Source of the DNA: Methanolobus sp.
Lineage (GTDB): Archaea > Halobacteriota > Methanosarcinia > Methanosarcinales > Methanosarcinaceae
Assembly: GCA_030154025.1 (NCBI GenBank)
Contig: JASKKT010000015.1
Coordinates: 1 to 47,012, forward strand
Reading direction: 5' to 3'
Length of the DNA: 47,012 nt
Part shown: one piece after another, positions 7,163 to 15,365 of the stretch
Position numbering within the stretch: position 1 is the stretch's first letter
How the letters are laid out: each line of letters starts with the position of its first letter
Made by a program: the position numbers and the translations under genes
The notes under the pieces: model-generated
What the model was told of the DNA's origin: nothing
Seen by the model: only the letters and a program-made list of their open reading frames with translations
The model's database searches: none

Positions 7163-8243
7163 AGGTCTTCTGGCAGCTGCTGCCATCCTGTTTCTTGTCA
7201 TGCATATGTCTGTAGCCGCAGCCGTACCGGATGAAGTGCAGGTGGAATACTTCTATGATGTTGCCTGCAGCAAATGTTCAAAAGCGGCTCCTGTGATTGA
7301 AGATGTTGCATCCCGTTATGAGAATGCCAATCTTACCTCTTATGATATAAGATCCTCGTATTCGTATGCGCAGCAGTATGGGATAACTCTCGTGCCTGCC
7401 GTTGTCATCAACAGGAGTGTGGTCATCACCTATGATGATTACAAGGGGGATACTGCACTGCTTGAAGACCTGCTTGTAAAGGCCATCGAGAATCCCACGG
7501 AGACCATGACCCCTCCTTATCCCCGGGATGGATCTACGGCAGTGGGAAACGACCTGATTATTGGCAAATCCCACCTGCTTGTATTCATAGCAGGACTGCT
7601 CGCGGGTTTCAATCCATGTCTGCTGGCAGTCATGGCTTTCCTGTCTTCTGCCATCATCTCCTCAAACGGGACACGCAAGGAAATGCTGACCCTGGTTTGC
7701 GGTTTTTGTGCAGGGATCTTTGTGACCTACATGGTAGTGGGCATAGGGATCCTTAATACTGTAAGTTCCTTCCCCGGCATACAGGAAACCCTTGCTGCGA
7801 CAATGGTCGTGCTAATTGCTATTCTTGGACTATGGCACCTCTATGATGCGTATCACATGAGGTCGCATCAAAAGTCCACGTTTAAAACACCCGGGTTCTT
7901 TATCCGTTTCATGGGAAATATCACAGGCAGGAACATCATGCTACTGTCCTTTATGGCAGGGGCGGTGTTCTCACTGATAAAGGCTCCGTGTGTGGGGGCA
8001 GTTTATCTTGCCATCCTTAACATGCTTATCTCCGGCAGCGACTTCACGGGTGGTCTCATCTACCTGGGCATCTACAATCTTGGCGTGGTCCTGCCTATAC
8101 TTGTGCTGGGGGGAATGCTTGCTTTCGGACTGGACCCTGAGAAGGTCTCGGACTTCAAGGAAAGAAGACGTGTCGAGATACGCCTCATAACCGGACTGAT
8201 ACTTCTCCTGCTGGCTGTGCTGCTTCATCTTAGAGTGATATGA
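7125..8243 (+). CDS. Thioredoxin-like domain fused to CcdA/DsbD-type transmembrane electron carrier
   Basis: A 372-residue fusion. After a signal or anchor segment (about 14-33) comes a thioredoxin-like domain with the redox pair C48-x2-C51 (ACSKCS) and the expected cis-proline (P91 in TLVPAVV). From about residue 148 a CcdA/DsbD-type membrane domain follows with six predicted helices. Its two paired cysteines are C165 in FNPCLL and C289 in IKAPCVG, the residues that relay electrons across the membrane. The protein should move reducing power from cytoplasmic thioredoxin to an extracytoplasmic thiol partner. That partner is plausibly the overlapping PepSY-like protein, as an inference from gene order. 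The ATG at 7125 has GGAG about 9 nt upstream. Confidence 0.88.
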   Translation: MRKKPVPQQPVTKGLLAAAAILFLVMHMSVAAAVPDEVQVEYFYDVACSKCSKAAPVIEDVASRYENANLTSYDIRSSYSYAQQYGITLVPAVVINRSVVITYDDYKGDTALLEDLLVKAIENPTETMTPPYPRDGSTAVGNDLIIGKSHLLVFIAGLLAGFNPCLLAVMAFLSSAIISSNGTRKEMLTLVCGFCAGIFVTYMVVGIGILNTVSSFPGIQETLAATMVVLIAILGLWHLYDAYHMRSHQKSTFKTPGFFIRFMGNITGRNIMLLSFMAGAVFSLIKAPCVGAVYLAILNMLISGSDFTGGLIYLGIYNLGVVLPILVLGGMLAFGLDPEKVSDFKERRRVEIRLITGLILLLLAVLLHLRVI

Positions 8244-8274
8244 TCCTCGCCGGGGTATGCTGCAATTTCAGCCT

Positions 8275-9144
8275 TCAGTACCCTGTGAGCAGGTATGCGG
8301 CTGTGACAGCTGCGATGCATACGGAAAGATTCAGCGTGATATTGAGCAGGGAATATTTTGTCTCTCCCTGTTCCATGAGCCTGAAGGACTCATAGGCGAA
8401 GGTGGAGAAGGTGGTAAAAGAGCCAAGTACCCCGATGCTTACCAGGTATATCAGGGAACCGGATACGGAGGAGAAAGTGATCAGAGCAAGTGCGAAACTG
8501 CCTGTGATATTCACAGCCAGGGTGCCGGCAGGGATCTCACCTGCTTTTGGGATCGTTCCTGATACAAGGAATCTGAGGACTGCACCTGCAAATCCTCCTG
8601 CTCCCACAAGGAACAGTTCGGTGGTCATGGGAAAACCGCCTGATATGGCCGGAGAGAGTATCAGGACAGACAATCCGGCAATGGCATATGCCTTTGGGCG
8701 AACCTGTGTGCCGCCAGGAAGTCTCACCGTACTTAGCGCAGAAGGGAGTACCGCTCTTTCCTGAAGGGTGGCAAGACCGATGGCAGAGCCCCTGCCCATG
8801 AACACTCCTCCCAGTGTGAGGGCCAGGTTCCCGAGAATGTTCAGGGATGCACTCAGGGGTGGCATCTGGAAGGTCTGTACCGCAAATGTGGAGAATGTTG
8901 TGAAAGAGCCCAGGAATCCAATCCCCAGGAACATCCTGGTCCTAGGGCTCACGTACCCAAGATACTCGGAACTGTAGAGCAGGAATCCCAGCAGGATGCT
9001 TCCGAGCACGTTGACAGCAAGCGTGCCTGCTGAGGGGCTGAAATGGCCTGAAAGTGCAAACCTGGATGTTGCCCCCAGCACTCCTCCCGTGCCTATGATG
9101 AGCAGGGAATGATGTTTTTCATAAAGAGCTGCCTGTTCACTCAA
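8275..9144 (-). CDS. crcB: Fluoride channel, two Fluc/CrcB domains fused through an extra membrane helix
   Basis: Normal CrcB/Fluc subunits are about 125 residues, have four helices and assemble as antiparallel dimers that export fluoride. This 289-residue protein holds two complete copies. Domain 1 spans about residues 12-125 (R28, N45 in GTLAVN, TTFSTF at 82-87) and domain 2 about 174-288 (R191, N212 in GTLAVN, TTFSTF at 244-249). Between them a hydrophobic segment at about 152-168 is a ninth helix, which would invert domain 2 relative to domain 1. This is the arrangement of eukaryotic FEX. Both halves keep the channel asparagine and the phenylalanine motif, so neither looks dead. It overlaps moeA by 8 nt, as the last gene of a moaD-moeA-crcB unit. 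Confidence 0.93.
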   Translation of the reverse strand: MSEQAALYEKHHSLLIIGTGGVLGATSRFALSGHFSPSAGTLAVNVLGSILLGFLLYSSEYLGYVSPRTRMFLGIGFLGSFTTFSTFAVQTFQMPPLSASLNILGNLALTLGGVFMGRGSAIGLATLQERAVLPSALSTVRLPGGTQVRPKAYAIAGLSVLILSPAISGGFPMTTELFLVGAGGFAGAVLRFLVSGTIPKAGEIPAGTLAVNITGSFALALITFSSVSGSLIYLVSIGVLGSFTTFSTFAYESFRLMEQGETKYSLLNITLNLSVCIAAVTAAYLLTGY

Positions 9145-10333
9145 TCAGTACAACGTCCACTTCGTTCCCTTCCTCGTAACCTTCCACGTTCTCGGGTATG
9201 ATGACAAATCCGCTGGACTTGGCAATGGAGCTCAGGATCCCCGCTCCTGCTGTCATGAGGGGCCGGGCGATATTCCCTTCCAGTATCACCCTTGCATAGC
9301 TCACATAGCCTTCCCTGGAATTGATTTTGCCCGTAAGCCTTGCCTTTACTGTGATGTCAGGTATCTGCGGTATGTTGCCCTTTTTGCGCATTGCCGGTTT
9401 CCCGAACGCAAAGAGCGCCACTAGGCCCGCGGCAGGATATCCGGGCATGCATAACACGGGTACTTCTCCTATGATTCCGAGGGCTGTGGGTTTACCGGGA
9501 CTGAGGCCAACACCATGCACCAGCTTCTTCCCCAGGGAGGCCAGCACATCAGGCACATAATCCTTCTCCCCCACGGATGTACCGCCGGAGATCACGATAA
9601 AGTCAGCATCCAGGTTCTCTGAGATGGCATTTCTTATAAGCTCCCTGTCCTCGGGAACTATCGGACAGTACCTTGGTTGTACACCCCACTGCTTTACATA
9701 CAAACCTATCATCAGGCTGTTGATGTCCAGTGTTTTTCCAGGTGCAGGCATCTCTTTTCCGCTATCAGGCGGGATCAGGTCGTTACCTGTCGGGATGATG
9801 GCAACCAGCGGCCGGGAGTAGGCCTTGATCTCCCCGATACCGAGGGATGCAAGCACCGCCACGTCACAGGGGCGCAGCAGGTGGCCTTTATTGAATATTA
9901 TCTCGTTCTTCCTCACATCCTCCCCGATATCGCCTATGTTCTTTCCGGGATGGACCTGAGCGCGCACCTCTATCATATCGCCGATGCATATCGTATCCTC
10001 TGTCATGAGCACCGCATCCGCATCATCGGGCACATAGGCTCCGGTACTGACCGGGCAGCAGGTGCCCTCATCAATATCATCCCCTATCTGCAGTATCACA
10101 GGGTTGGTGGGTGAGGCACCCATGATGTCAGCCGAGCGGACAGCATAGCCATCCATGGCTGAGCGGCGGTAGTGCGGGACATTCCGGGGTGCAAGTATGC
10201 CGGTAGCAAGCACCCTGCCCACGCCTTCATAGATCGTGATGTTTTCAGTGCGTTCAAGAGGCTTTATAGCAGCAAGGAAGCTGTCCCTTGCCTCTTTCAC
10301 GCTGCTGCGCTCTTTAAAGATCCTGCTGTCCAT
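9137..10333 (-). CDS. moeA: Molybdopterin molybdenumtransferase MoeA
   Basis: A 398-residue MoeA, which inserts molybdate or tungstate into adenylylated molybdopterin. The family blocks are in order: the early hinge VPHYRRSAMDGYAVRSAD, the MoCF-binding domain with ISGGTSVGEKDYV, the LHGVGLSPGKPT-like block, the LCMPGYPAAG loop, and a C-terminal beta domain. Length is normal and no catalytic block is missing. It lies 15 nt behind the moaD-like gene and overlaps crcB at its end, all on the minus strand. MoaB is encoded 4 kb away. In a methanogen the likely client enzymes are formylmethanofuran and formate dehydrogenases, though none is encoded in the window. Confidence 0.95.
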   Translation of the reverse strand: MDSRIFKERSSVKEARDSFLAAIKPLERTENITIYEGVGRVLATGILAPRNVPHYRRSAMDGYAVRSADIMGASPTNPVILQIGDDIDEGTCCPVSTGAYVPDDADAVLMTEDTICIGDMIEVRAQVHPGKNIGDIGEDVRKNEIIFNKGHLLRPCDVAVLASLGIGEIKAYSRPLVAIIPTGNDLIPPDSGKEMPAPGKTLDINSLMIGLYVKQWGVQPRYCPIVPEDRELIRNAISENLDADFIVISGGTSVGEKDYVPDVLASLGKKLVHGVGLSPGKPTALGIIGEVPVLCMPGYPAAGLVALFAFGKPAMRKKGNIPQIPDITVKARLTGKINSREGYVSYARVILEGNIARPLMTAGAGILSSIAKSSGFVIIPENVEGYEEGNEVDVVLIE

Positions 10334-10348
10334 GCTTTCCCCTCAGGC

Positions 10349-10633
10349 TCATCCACCTGACACGGGAGGGAACACGCCGATCTCGTCCCCTTCCTTTACT
10401 TCCGTTGCGAGGCTGTCCATGTGCTTTACATTGTTCCCGTTAAGGAACACATTGATGTATCCCCGAAGCTTCGGCTCATCACCTGTTCTCTCAAAAATCA
10501 TTTCCTTCAGGGCCGGGTACTGCCCCGTAAGATCGGACAGCACCTCCTGCACATTATTCCCCTCGAGCAACAGCGAGGATTCACCCGCGATCTCTCTGAG
10601 GTTTGCGAAGAGTTTGACCTTGACCTTTGCCAT
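10349..10633 (-). CDS. MoaD/ThiS-family sulfur-carrier protein
   Basis: A 94-residue ubiquitin-fold sulfur carrier. It ends in the required diglycine (FPPVSGG), which is adenylylated and thiocarboxylated before donating sulfur. The N-terminal MAKVKVKLFANLREIAG and the late GDEIGVFPP are typical of archaeal MoaD. Its position 15 nt in front of moeA supports a role as small subunit of molybdopterin synthase rather than in thiamine or tRNA thiolation. No moaE or E1-like gene is nearby to confirm this. Confidence 0.88.
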   Translation of the reverse strand: MAKVKVKLFANLREIAGESSLLLEGNNVQEVLSDLTGQYPALKEMIFERTGDEPKLRGYINVFLNGNNVKHMDSLATEVKEGDEIGVFPPVSGG

Positions 10634-10713
10634 GGACCCCTATTCTAAACGTATAAGTAATAAAACTATCCAATGTAGGCAATTTCAGAAAATACACTCA
10701 TGTATAAAGTAAA

Positions 10714-10791
10714 TGGTGGGATAGCGCGGATTTGAACCGCGGTCCAAGCGTCCCAAACGCTCGAGGATGGACCAAGCTACCCTACTATCCC
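10714..10791 (-). tRNA. tRNA-Pro (UGG), CCA encoded
   Basis: On the minus strand the acceptor GGGATAG pairs with CTATCCC. The T arm is CGCGG-TTCAAAT-CCGCG and the anticodon arm is GAGCG-TTTGGGA-CGCTT, placing TGG in the anticodon. The discriminator is A, and the next three genomic bases (10716-10714) read CCA, so the 3' end is encoded. Minus-strand TATA-like sequence lies about 35-40 nt upstream (10827-10835). No intron is visible. Confidence 0.95.
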
Positions 10792-10852
10792 ATTCAGAAG
10801 GGTAGCTCCTCAATATACTTCTTCGCTTAAATAGATTGCGTGAGGATTGGCT

Positions 10853-11635
10853 CTAATGGTCTCCGGCCTTGTCGAAAGACCAGCTTCCAATGAGTATCAT
10901 GGTAAAGGAGAATACGGTGATTATTGTCATGGAGCGCATGATCGGCACTTCCGATGCCCCGAGAAGCGCCCACCTGAGAGCTTCCACTCCATAAGTGAGT
11001 GGATTGAGCTGTACGGGTATGCTCAGCCACAGAGGCAGGTTAGCCATGGGGTAGAACGCAGTGCTTGCCATCAATGTGGGGAAGGTGATGAAGGTCATCA
11101 TCATCTGGAATCCCTCGTGCGATTCTATTCTTGAGGCAAGGGTGATCCCAAGCCCGATAAAGCCCATCCCCGTGATGAACATTATCAGGATGCTTAACAA
11201 TTGCCCGGTCACGGATACGTATTCCACAACGAACATGCCGCTGATCACCATAAGCAAGGTACCCTGCACCATAGCCGCCGTAACGCCTCCCGCAGCTTTA
11301 CCAAAAGCTGTATAGAAGCGGCTGACAGGCGCCACGAGTATCTCTTTCAGGAAACCGAACTCACGGTCCCAGATGATGGAGACGCCTCCCATGAGCGATG
11401 CGAACAGCACGGACATGCCGATGATGCCCGGTGCCATGTAATCTATATAGTTACCGGAACGCATGGTCATTGTAGTGCTCAGGGCGGACCCCATTATGAT
11501 CAGGAAGAACAGCGGGGTTGCCAGGGATCCGATGATCCTGGAACGTGAGCGCCTGTAGCGAAGCATCTCCCGCAGCCACAGGGTGAACACAGTGTTCAGA
11601 GAATGCTTCAGTCCGGTGACTCCCATAATTGCCAT
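10853..11635 (-). CDS. ABC-2 type transporter permease without adjacent ATPase
   Basis: A 260-residue permease of the ABC-2 family with about six membrane helices, used in drug, polysaccharide or lipid-linked export. The amphipathic N-terminus before helix 1, the MAPGIIGMSVLFASLMGG segment and the late NPLTYGVEALRW motif are typical. ABC-2 permeases need an ATP-binding partner, and none is encoded beside it; the only ABC ATPase in the window is 16 kb away with its own FtsX-type permease. Its ATG shares one base with the ubiX stop codon (TAATG), so it is translationally coupled at the end of the HD-LpdD-ubiX unit. An internal ATG three codons later is an alternative start. The substrate is unknown. 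Confidence 0.85.
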   Translation of the reverse strand: MAIMGVTGLKHSLNTVFTLWLREMLRYRRSRSRIIGSLATPLFFLIIMGSALSTTMTMRSGNYIDYMAPGIIGMSVLFASLMGGVSIIWDREFGFLKEILVAPVSRFYTAFGKAAGGVTAAMVQGTLLMVISGMFVVEYVSVTGQLLSILIMFITGMGFIGLGITLASRIESHEGFQMMMTFITFPTLMASTAFYPMANLPLWLSIPVQLNPLTYGVEALRWALLGASEVPIMRSMTIITVFSFTMILIGSWSFDKAGDH

Positions 11636-12186
11636 TATCCCCAGCGTTTGTATACTTCGTTATCGATTCCCATGAGGTCAAGGGCCCTGCCTGCCATGGA
11701 GTTGACAAGGTCGTCTATTGTAGCCGGCCTGGAATAGAATCCCGGGCACGCAGGCAGTATTATTGCTCCAGCTCTCTCTATTTTGAGCATGTTCTCGAGG
11801 TGTATCTGGTTGAACGGGGTTTCCCTGGGCATCAGGATGAGCCTTCGTCTCTCCTTCAGGCACACGTCTGCTGCACGCCCTATGAGATTATTGGACATAC
11901 CGCATGCGATCTCACCCAGGGTCTTCATGCTGCACGGGGCCACTATCATCCCGGCGAACCTGTGGGATCCGCTTGCAACAGGCGCGGTGAGCTCTCCTTC
12001 GCTATAGACATGGCTTGCCAGATCCTCTATCTCGATGACCGAATAGTCCGTCTCTATCTCTATTATCTGCTTTGCAGTCTTTGTTATTACCAGGTGGGTC
12101 ACGATGTCCATCCTGGAAAGTATCTCCAGCAACCTTATGCCGTATATGGAGCCTGAGGCACCGCTGATTCCAATGATTATTTCCAT
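11635..12186 (-). CDS. ubiX: Flavin prenyltransferase UbiX
   Basis: A 183-residue flavoprotein of the UbiX/Pad1 family that attaches a dimethylallyl group to FMN to make prenyl-FMN, the cofactor of UbiD-type decarboxylases. The N-terminal IIIGISGASGSIYGIRLLE, the MIVAPCSMKTLGEIA segment and the RETPFNQIHLENML segment are diagnostic. In archaea a UbiD homologue, anhydromevalonate phosphate decarboxylase, acts in the archaeal mevalonate pathway and needs this cofactor. Supplying it is the most likely job here, as an inference. The upstream neighbour is LpdD-like, a proposed prenyl-FMN chaperone, 2 nt away. No ubiD gene is in the window. Confidence 0.93.
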   Translation of the reverse strand: MEIIIGISGASGSIYGIRLLEILSRMDIVTHLVITKTAKQIIEIETDYSVIEIEDLASHVYSEGELTAPVASGSHRFAGMIVAPCSMKTLGEIACGMSNNLIGRAADVCLKERRRLILMPRETPFNQIHLENMLKIERAGAIILPACPGFYSRPATIDDLVNSMAGRALDLMGIDNEVYKRWG

Positions 12187-12188
12187 TT

Positions 12189-12566
12189 TTATCCTTCCCG
12201 CAGGATGCCGGATAGTTCCTCGATCATCCCTTCTGAAACGGAGACTATTTCCTCAATCTCCCTTTTAGTTATATCGTCCACATGGATGCCGACAGTAAAG
12301 ACCGTTACTGAGCGGATTGCTTCGCTGAATTGCCTTGCTCCCTGCAGTGCAAGTTCATCTTCCCGGTGCCCCGGTACTGTGATCACAGAGGACGAGGCGC
12401 GCCCTGATGCGCTGTCAAAGATGCCCACAGCCACGGCCCCCACATGTGAAGCACCGCCCGTAAGTTTTACGCTGAGATCGTCACCGATCCTTTCCCACTC
12501 CAGCAAAAGGCCCGCTCTGCCTGCGGTGCGCTCGATGCGCCGGGGGGAGGATTCCTGCCTTTCCAT
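12189..12566 (-). CDS. LpdD-like prenylated-flavin chaperone domain protein
   Basis: A 125-residue soluble protein. From memory of the family it resembles LpdD, the small third subunit of gallate-type decarboxylase operons now described as a prenyl-FMN chaperone. The supporting blocks are GGASHVGAVAVG, a VPGHREDELA motif and VGIHVDDIT near the C-terminus. The N-terminal 18 residues are charged and poorly conserved-looking. It fits tightly between the HD phosphohydrolase (no gap) and ubiX (2 nt), and this context strongly supports a link to prenyl-FMN. The family call could not be checked by search. Confidence 0.68.
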   Translation of the reverse strand: MERQESSPRRIERTAGRAGLLLEWERIGDDLSVKLTGGASHVGAVAVGIFDSASGRASSSVITVPGHREDELALQGARQFSEAIRSVTVFTVGIHVDDITKREIEEIVSVSEGMIEELSGILREG

Positions 12567-13769
12567 TCATCCCTCCAGGTCCGTCAGACGGAACTGTTTG
12601 ATCTCTTTCTTAACATCAAAGAAGTCCCTGGCAGCCTTTCCGACCACATCACGGTTTTCCTGCGTGGTGTAGACCCCCATCTTCCAGTTGTCCCTGTGGG
12701 CCTGTTCCAGGGTTGCCACCACATGCGAAGCCTCATCCAGGCGCAGCATCCTTCCGTTGGCCTTGACAAGGGCTTTCATCTCAACTATCTCGGGGTCCCT
12801 GGGTATGTCTATAAGAACCTCCTTGCTGTCAATGCCCACCATGTCAGCGATCTCTGCCTCAATGCGTCTTACGTTCCTGCGCTGCTTGAGCACGCTATCG
12901 CCCACTTCCTCGAAACCCACATAGAGGGCTCTCTTGTATAGTTTCCTGCCGTCCAGCCTTGCAGCAAGCTCTCCTGCATAACCTCCACTGTTGCGGATCT
13001 TCTCAAATATGTTGGAGTCGTCCATCATCCTGAGCTCAAAAGGATCAAGAGCATCCTGCTGGATCAGATCCTCAACAGCCCTGACGAACATGGTTTCAGC
13101 TATCCTTGACACATGATGGTAGTACACGGACGGATGCATCAGGAACCTGGAAACAAGCAGTGACTCAGCAGCTTTGACCCCCCCGGTGGCCACCACCAGT
13201 TTGTTCTCGTAGAACTGCATCTCGTTTATCAGCCGCGCATGGTCCACAAGCCCGAAGGCAACTCCGGTGTAGTGTGAATCCCTCACAAGGTAATCCATCT
13301 TATCTACATCTATCTCGCTGTTGAGTATCTTGCCAAAGTCGGTCTCCCCTTTGATATGCTTCTCGATCCTTGCCGGGTTGATGCCATGGTCAGCCAGTAT
13401 TTCTGCAAGCTCCCCCCTTCTCAGTATTTCCTTGATGTCCTCGTGTCCCTGGCGGGTATAATGCTTAACAAGACCCTCGGTTACATGTGAAAGAGGCCCG
13501 TGGCCAAGATCATGAAGCAGCGCAGCTACCCTAAGTTCCTCTTTCTCATCTCCTGAAACAGTATCTATCCTGGTTGTGAGCATGCCTGCAAGATGCATCA
13601 CTCCCAGGGAGTGTTCAAAACGGGTGTGTTTGGCTCCGGGGTAAACAAGGTTTGAAAGCCCCAGCTGGCTTATTCTCCTGAGGCGCTGCATGGGAGATGA
13701 ATCTATAAGGGCCAGGGTGAGGGCGTCAAGTTCTATATATCCATGGATGGGGTCACGGATGACTTTCAT
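12567..13769 (-). CDS. HD-domain phosphohydrolase (SAMHD1/dGTPase-like)
   Basis: A 400-residue HD phosphohydrolase of the group that includes SAMHD1 and dGTPases. It opens MKVIRDPIHGYIELD, followed by the metal-binding set: H53 in TRFEHSLG, H86-D87 in LLHDLGHGPLSH, and a downstream aspartate in DVDKMDYLVRDS. Family members remove triphosphate from dNTPs or hydrolyse other nucleotides; the substrate here is unproven. It is the first gene of the minus-strand unit leading to LpdD-like, ubiX and the ABC-2 permease. A minus-strand TATA-like GGATTTATACC at about 13790-13800 would give a very short or no leader. It is divergent from cofD. Confidence 0.92.
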   Translation of the reverse strand: MKVIRDPIHGYIELDALTLALIDSSPMQRLRRISQLGLSNLVYPGAKHTRFEHSLGVMHLAGMLTTRIDTVSGDEKEELRVAALLHDLGHGPLSHVTEGLVKHYTRQGHEDIKEILRRGELAEILADHGINPARIEKHIKGETDFGKILNSEIDVDKMDYLVRDSHYTGVAFGLVDHARLINEMQFYENKLVVATGGVKAAESLLVSRFLMHPSVYYHHVSRIAETMFVRAVEDLIQQDALDPFELRMMDDSNIFEKIRNSGGYAGELAARLDGRKLYKRALYVGFEEVGDSVLKQRRNVRRIEAEIADMVGIDSKEVLIDIPRDPEIVEMKALVKANGRMLRLDEASHVVATLEQAHRDNWKMGVYTTQENRDVVGKAARDFFDVKKEIKQFRLTDLEG

Positions 13770-13856
13770 ATGCTTTAAATATATTTCATGGTATAAATCC
13801 TATCTTGAGCGTTATCCATTTATCATCTATACCGATAAGCTCAGAGAGAAATTATC
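13770..13856. promoter_or_regulatory. Divergent promoter region between HD phosphohydrolase and cofD
   Basis: This 87-bp gap has a plus-strand TATA-like TTTAAATATATTTC (about 13775-13788), which would give cofD a leader of about 50 nt. On the minus strand GATTTATACC (about 13790-13799) suits the HD gene. The two boxes nearly touch, so the promoters may compete. Confidence 0.5.
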
Positions 13857-14774
13857 ATGCTGGTACTATCAGGCGGGACAGGGACTCCCAAGTTATTGGA
13901 CGGCCTTCGTAAAGTGATGCCGGAAGAGGATATCACCGTTATAGTGAACACTGCAGAGGACTTGTGGGTTTCCGGTAACCTGGTAACCCCTGACATTGAC
14001 ACTGTGCTTTATCTATTTTCGGACATGGTCGACCTGGATAAGTGGTGGGGCGTGAAAGGTGATAGCTTCCGCACCTACGAGCTTATGAGGTCCCTCGGGC
14101 ACAGGGAGCGGATGATGCTGGGTGACCTTGACAGGGCCACGCATATAGTGCGTACCGAGTATCTCCGGCAAGGCTATGCCCTGACCGATGCCATAAGGAA
14201 GCTCTCGGTGGCCATGGGAGTAAAAGCCAGGGTGCTTCCCATGTCGGACGATCCTGTATCCACGACGATTGTCACGCCTCAGGGCAAGATGCATTTCCAG
14301 GATTTCTGGATCGCCGGCCGCGGGGAACCTGAAGTGCTGGACGTCTTCCAGGAAGGGATAGGACAGGCTTCCATCTCCCCTGCTGTTGCAGAGGTGCTGG
14401 AAGCCGAGGATGATGTGCTGATAGGCCCCAGCAACCCAATCACCAGTATAGGGCCCATTGTCGGGTTGCCTGGAATGACCGATATCCTCAGGAAGAAGAA
14501 TGTGGTCGCGGTCAGCCCGATAATAGGCAATGAGCCGGTGAGCGGCCCTGCCGGGAAACTTATGCGCGCGAAAGGTTTGCCTGTTTCTTCTTTGGGGGTG
14601 GCTGCATACTACAGGGCCTTCCTTGAAGTGATGGTGATCGATCAGCGTGACCCGGTGGATGATACAATGTTTGCTGATATGGGATGCAGGGTCGTGCGTG
14701 CTGATACTCTCATGAAGACCCGGGAGATCAGCATGGAGCTGTCCCGGCAGCTGATGCGTCTTTTTAAATCATAA
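13857..14774 (+). CDS. cofD: 2-phospho-L-lactate transferase CofD
   Basis: A 305-residue CofD, which transfers the lactyl phosphate moiety to 7,8-didemethyl-8-hydroxy-5-deazariboflavin (Fo) in coenzyme F420 synthesis. The N-terminal GGTGTPKLLDGL, NTAEDLWVSGNLVTPD and the later IGPSNPITSIGPI are diagnostic. The start at 13857 puts the glycine-rich loop immediately at the N-terminus, as is normal. F420 is the main hydride carrier of methanogenesis. The gene is monocistronic: a hairpin with flanking A and T tracts follows directly (14773-14801). Confidence 0.96.
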   Translation: MLVLSGGTGTPKLLDGLRKVMPEEDITVIVNTAEDLWVSGNLVTPDIDTVLYLFSDMVDLDKWWGVKGDSFRTYELMRSLGHRERMMLGDLDRATHIVRTEYLRQGYALTDAIRKLSVAMGVKARVLPMSDDPVSTTIVTPQGKMHFQDFWIAGRGEPEVLDVFQEGIGQASISPAVAEVLEAEDDVLIGPSNPITSIGPIVGLPGMTDILRKKNVVAVSPIIGNEPVSGPAGKLMRAKGLPVSSLGVAAYYRAFLEVMVIDQRDPVDDTMFADMGCRVVRADTLMKTREISMELSRQLMRLFKS

Positions 14775-14801
14775 AAAGTCCTGCTTTCAGGCCGGCTTTT
14801 T
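14773..14801 (+). terminator. Terminator hairpin after cofD
   Basis: AAAAAG pairs with CTTTTT, and inside it CCTG pairs with CAGG. The structure begins within the cofD stop codon and ends in a T run. The form is like an intrinsic terminator and could work in either direction. Confidence 0.6.
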
Positions 14802-14922
14802 CTTCTACTCGGAAACCCATTTTATTCGGCCAGGTTTATGTAAATACATTTTTATTATTATAATATCATAATACGCTTGATATATTCACAATGATATTAA
14901 ATAGTCTGAAAAAGGTGAAATT

Positions 14923-15330
14923 TTGGGTGATGAATGGAAAATTGACCTGAAGATCCCTGACGTAGGAACAATGATCACACTGTTTGCAACTGCAGTGTGC
15001 TCTGTCATCCTGAGTGCGGCAGAGATCGCTTACACAATGATGTGGATTACTTCGGCATACGAGAGGAACGGCAAGGACTTTTTTATCGATCTTCTTAATG
15101 CCAAGGCTCTTACCTGGACAGCGGAATACATAGTCGTCGCAGGTTCCCTCCTGCTTGTTTCGTCTATTATTTTCCTTATATCCATGACAGTTTCATTGTA
15201 TGAGCTGAACGCCCTTGCAAAAAGGGACGATAGAAAAACGCACACCAACATTATATTCGGATTGTTTGCCATCGGGCTGGTATTGCTTTTCCTGGCACTG
15301 ATATCCGCGATAATACTGAGGTACCTGTAA
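14923..15330 (+). CDS. Small integral membrane protein, function unknown
   Basis: A 135-residue protein that I do not recognise. After a charged N-terminus (GDEWKIDLKIPD) three hydrophobic segments are predicted at about residues 17-43, 65-92 and 108-133, with short polar loops. The second loop is rich in K, R and D (KRDDRKTH) and probably cytoplasmic. The start is TTG at 14923, with AAGGTGA 6 nt upstream. It lies 35 nt before the ChlI-like gene on the same strand and may be co-transcribed with the AAA+/VWA pair, but nothing else ties it to them. Confidence 0.65.
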   Translation: MGDEWKIDLKIPDVGTMITLFATAVCSVILSAAEIAYTMMWITSAYERNGKDFFIDLLNAKALTWTAEYIVVAGSLLLVSSIIFLISMTVSLYELNALAKRDDRKTHTNIIFGLFAIGLVLLFLALISAIILRYL

Positions 15331-15365
15331 ACACGATCCTGTAATCTTGCCCGGAAGGCGATAAA

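Noticed and set aside
9145-10348. Search for a fluoride riboswitch controlling crcB
   Set aside because: crcB overlaps moeA and has no leader of its own, and I saw no match to the fluoride aptamer in front of the moaD-like gene. A covariance-model search was not possible here.
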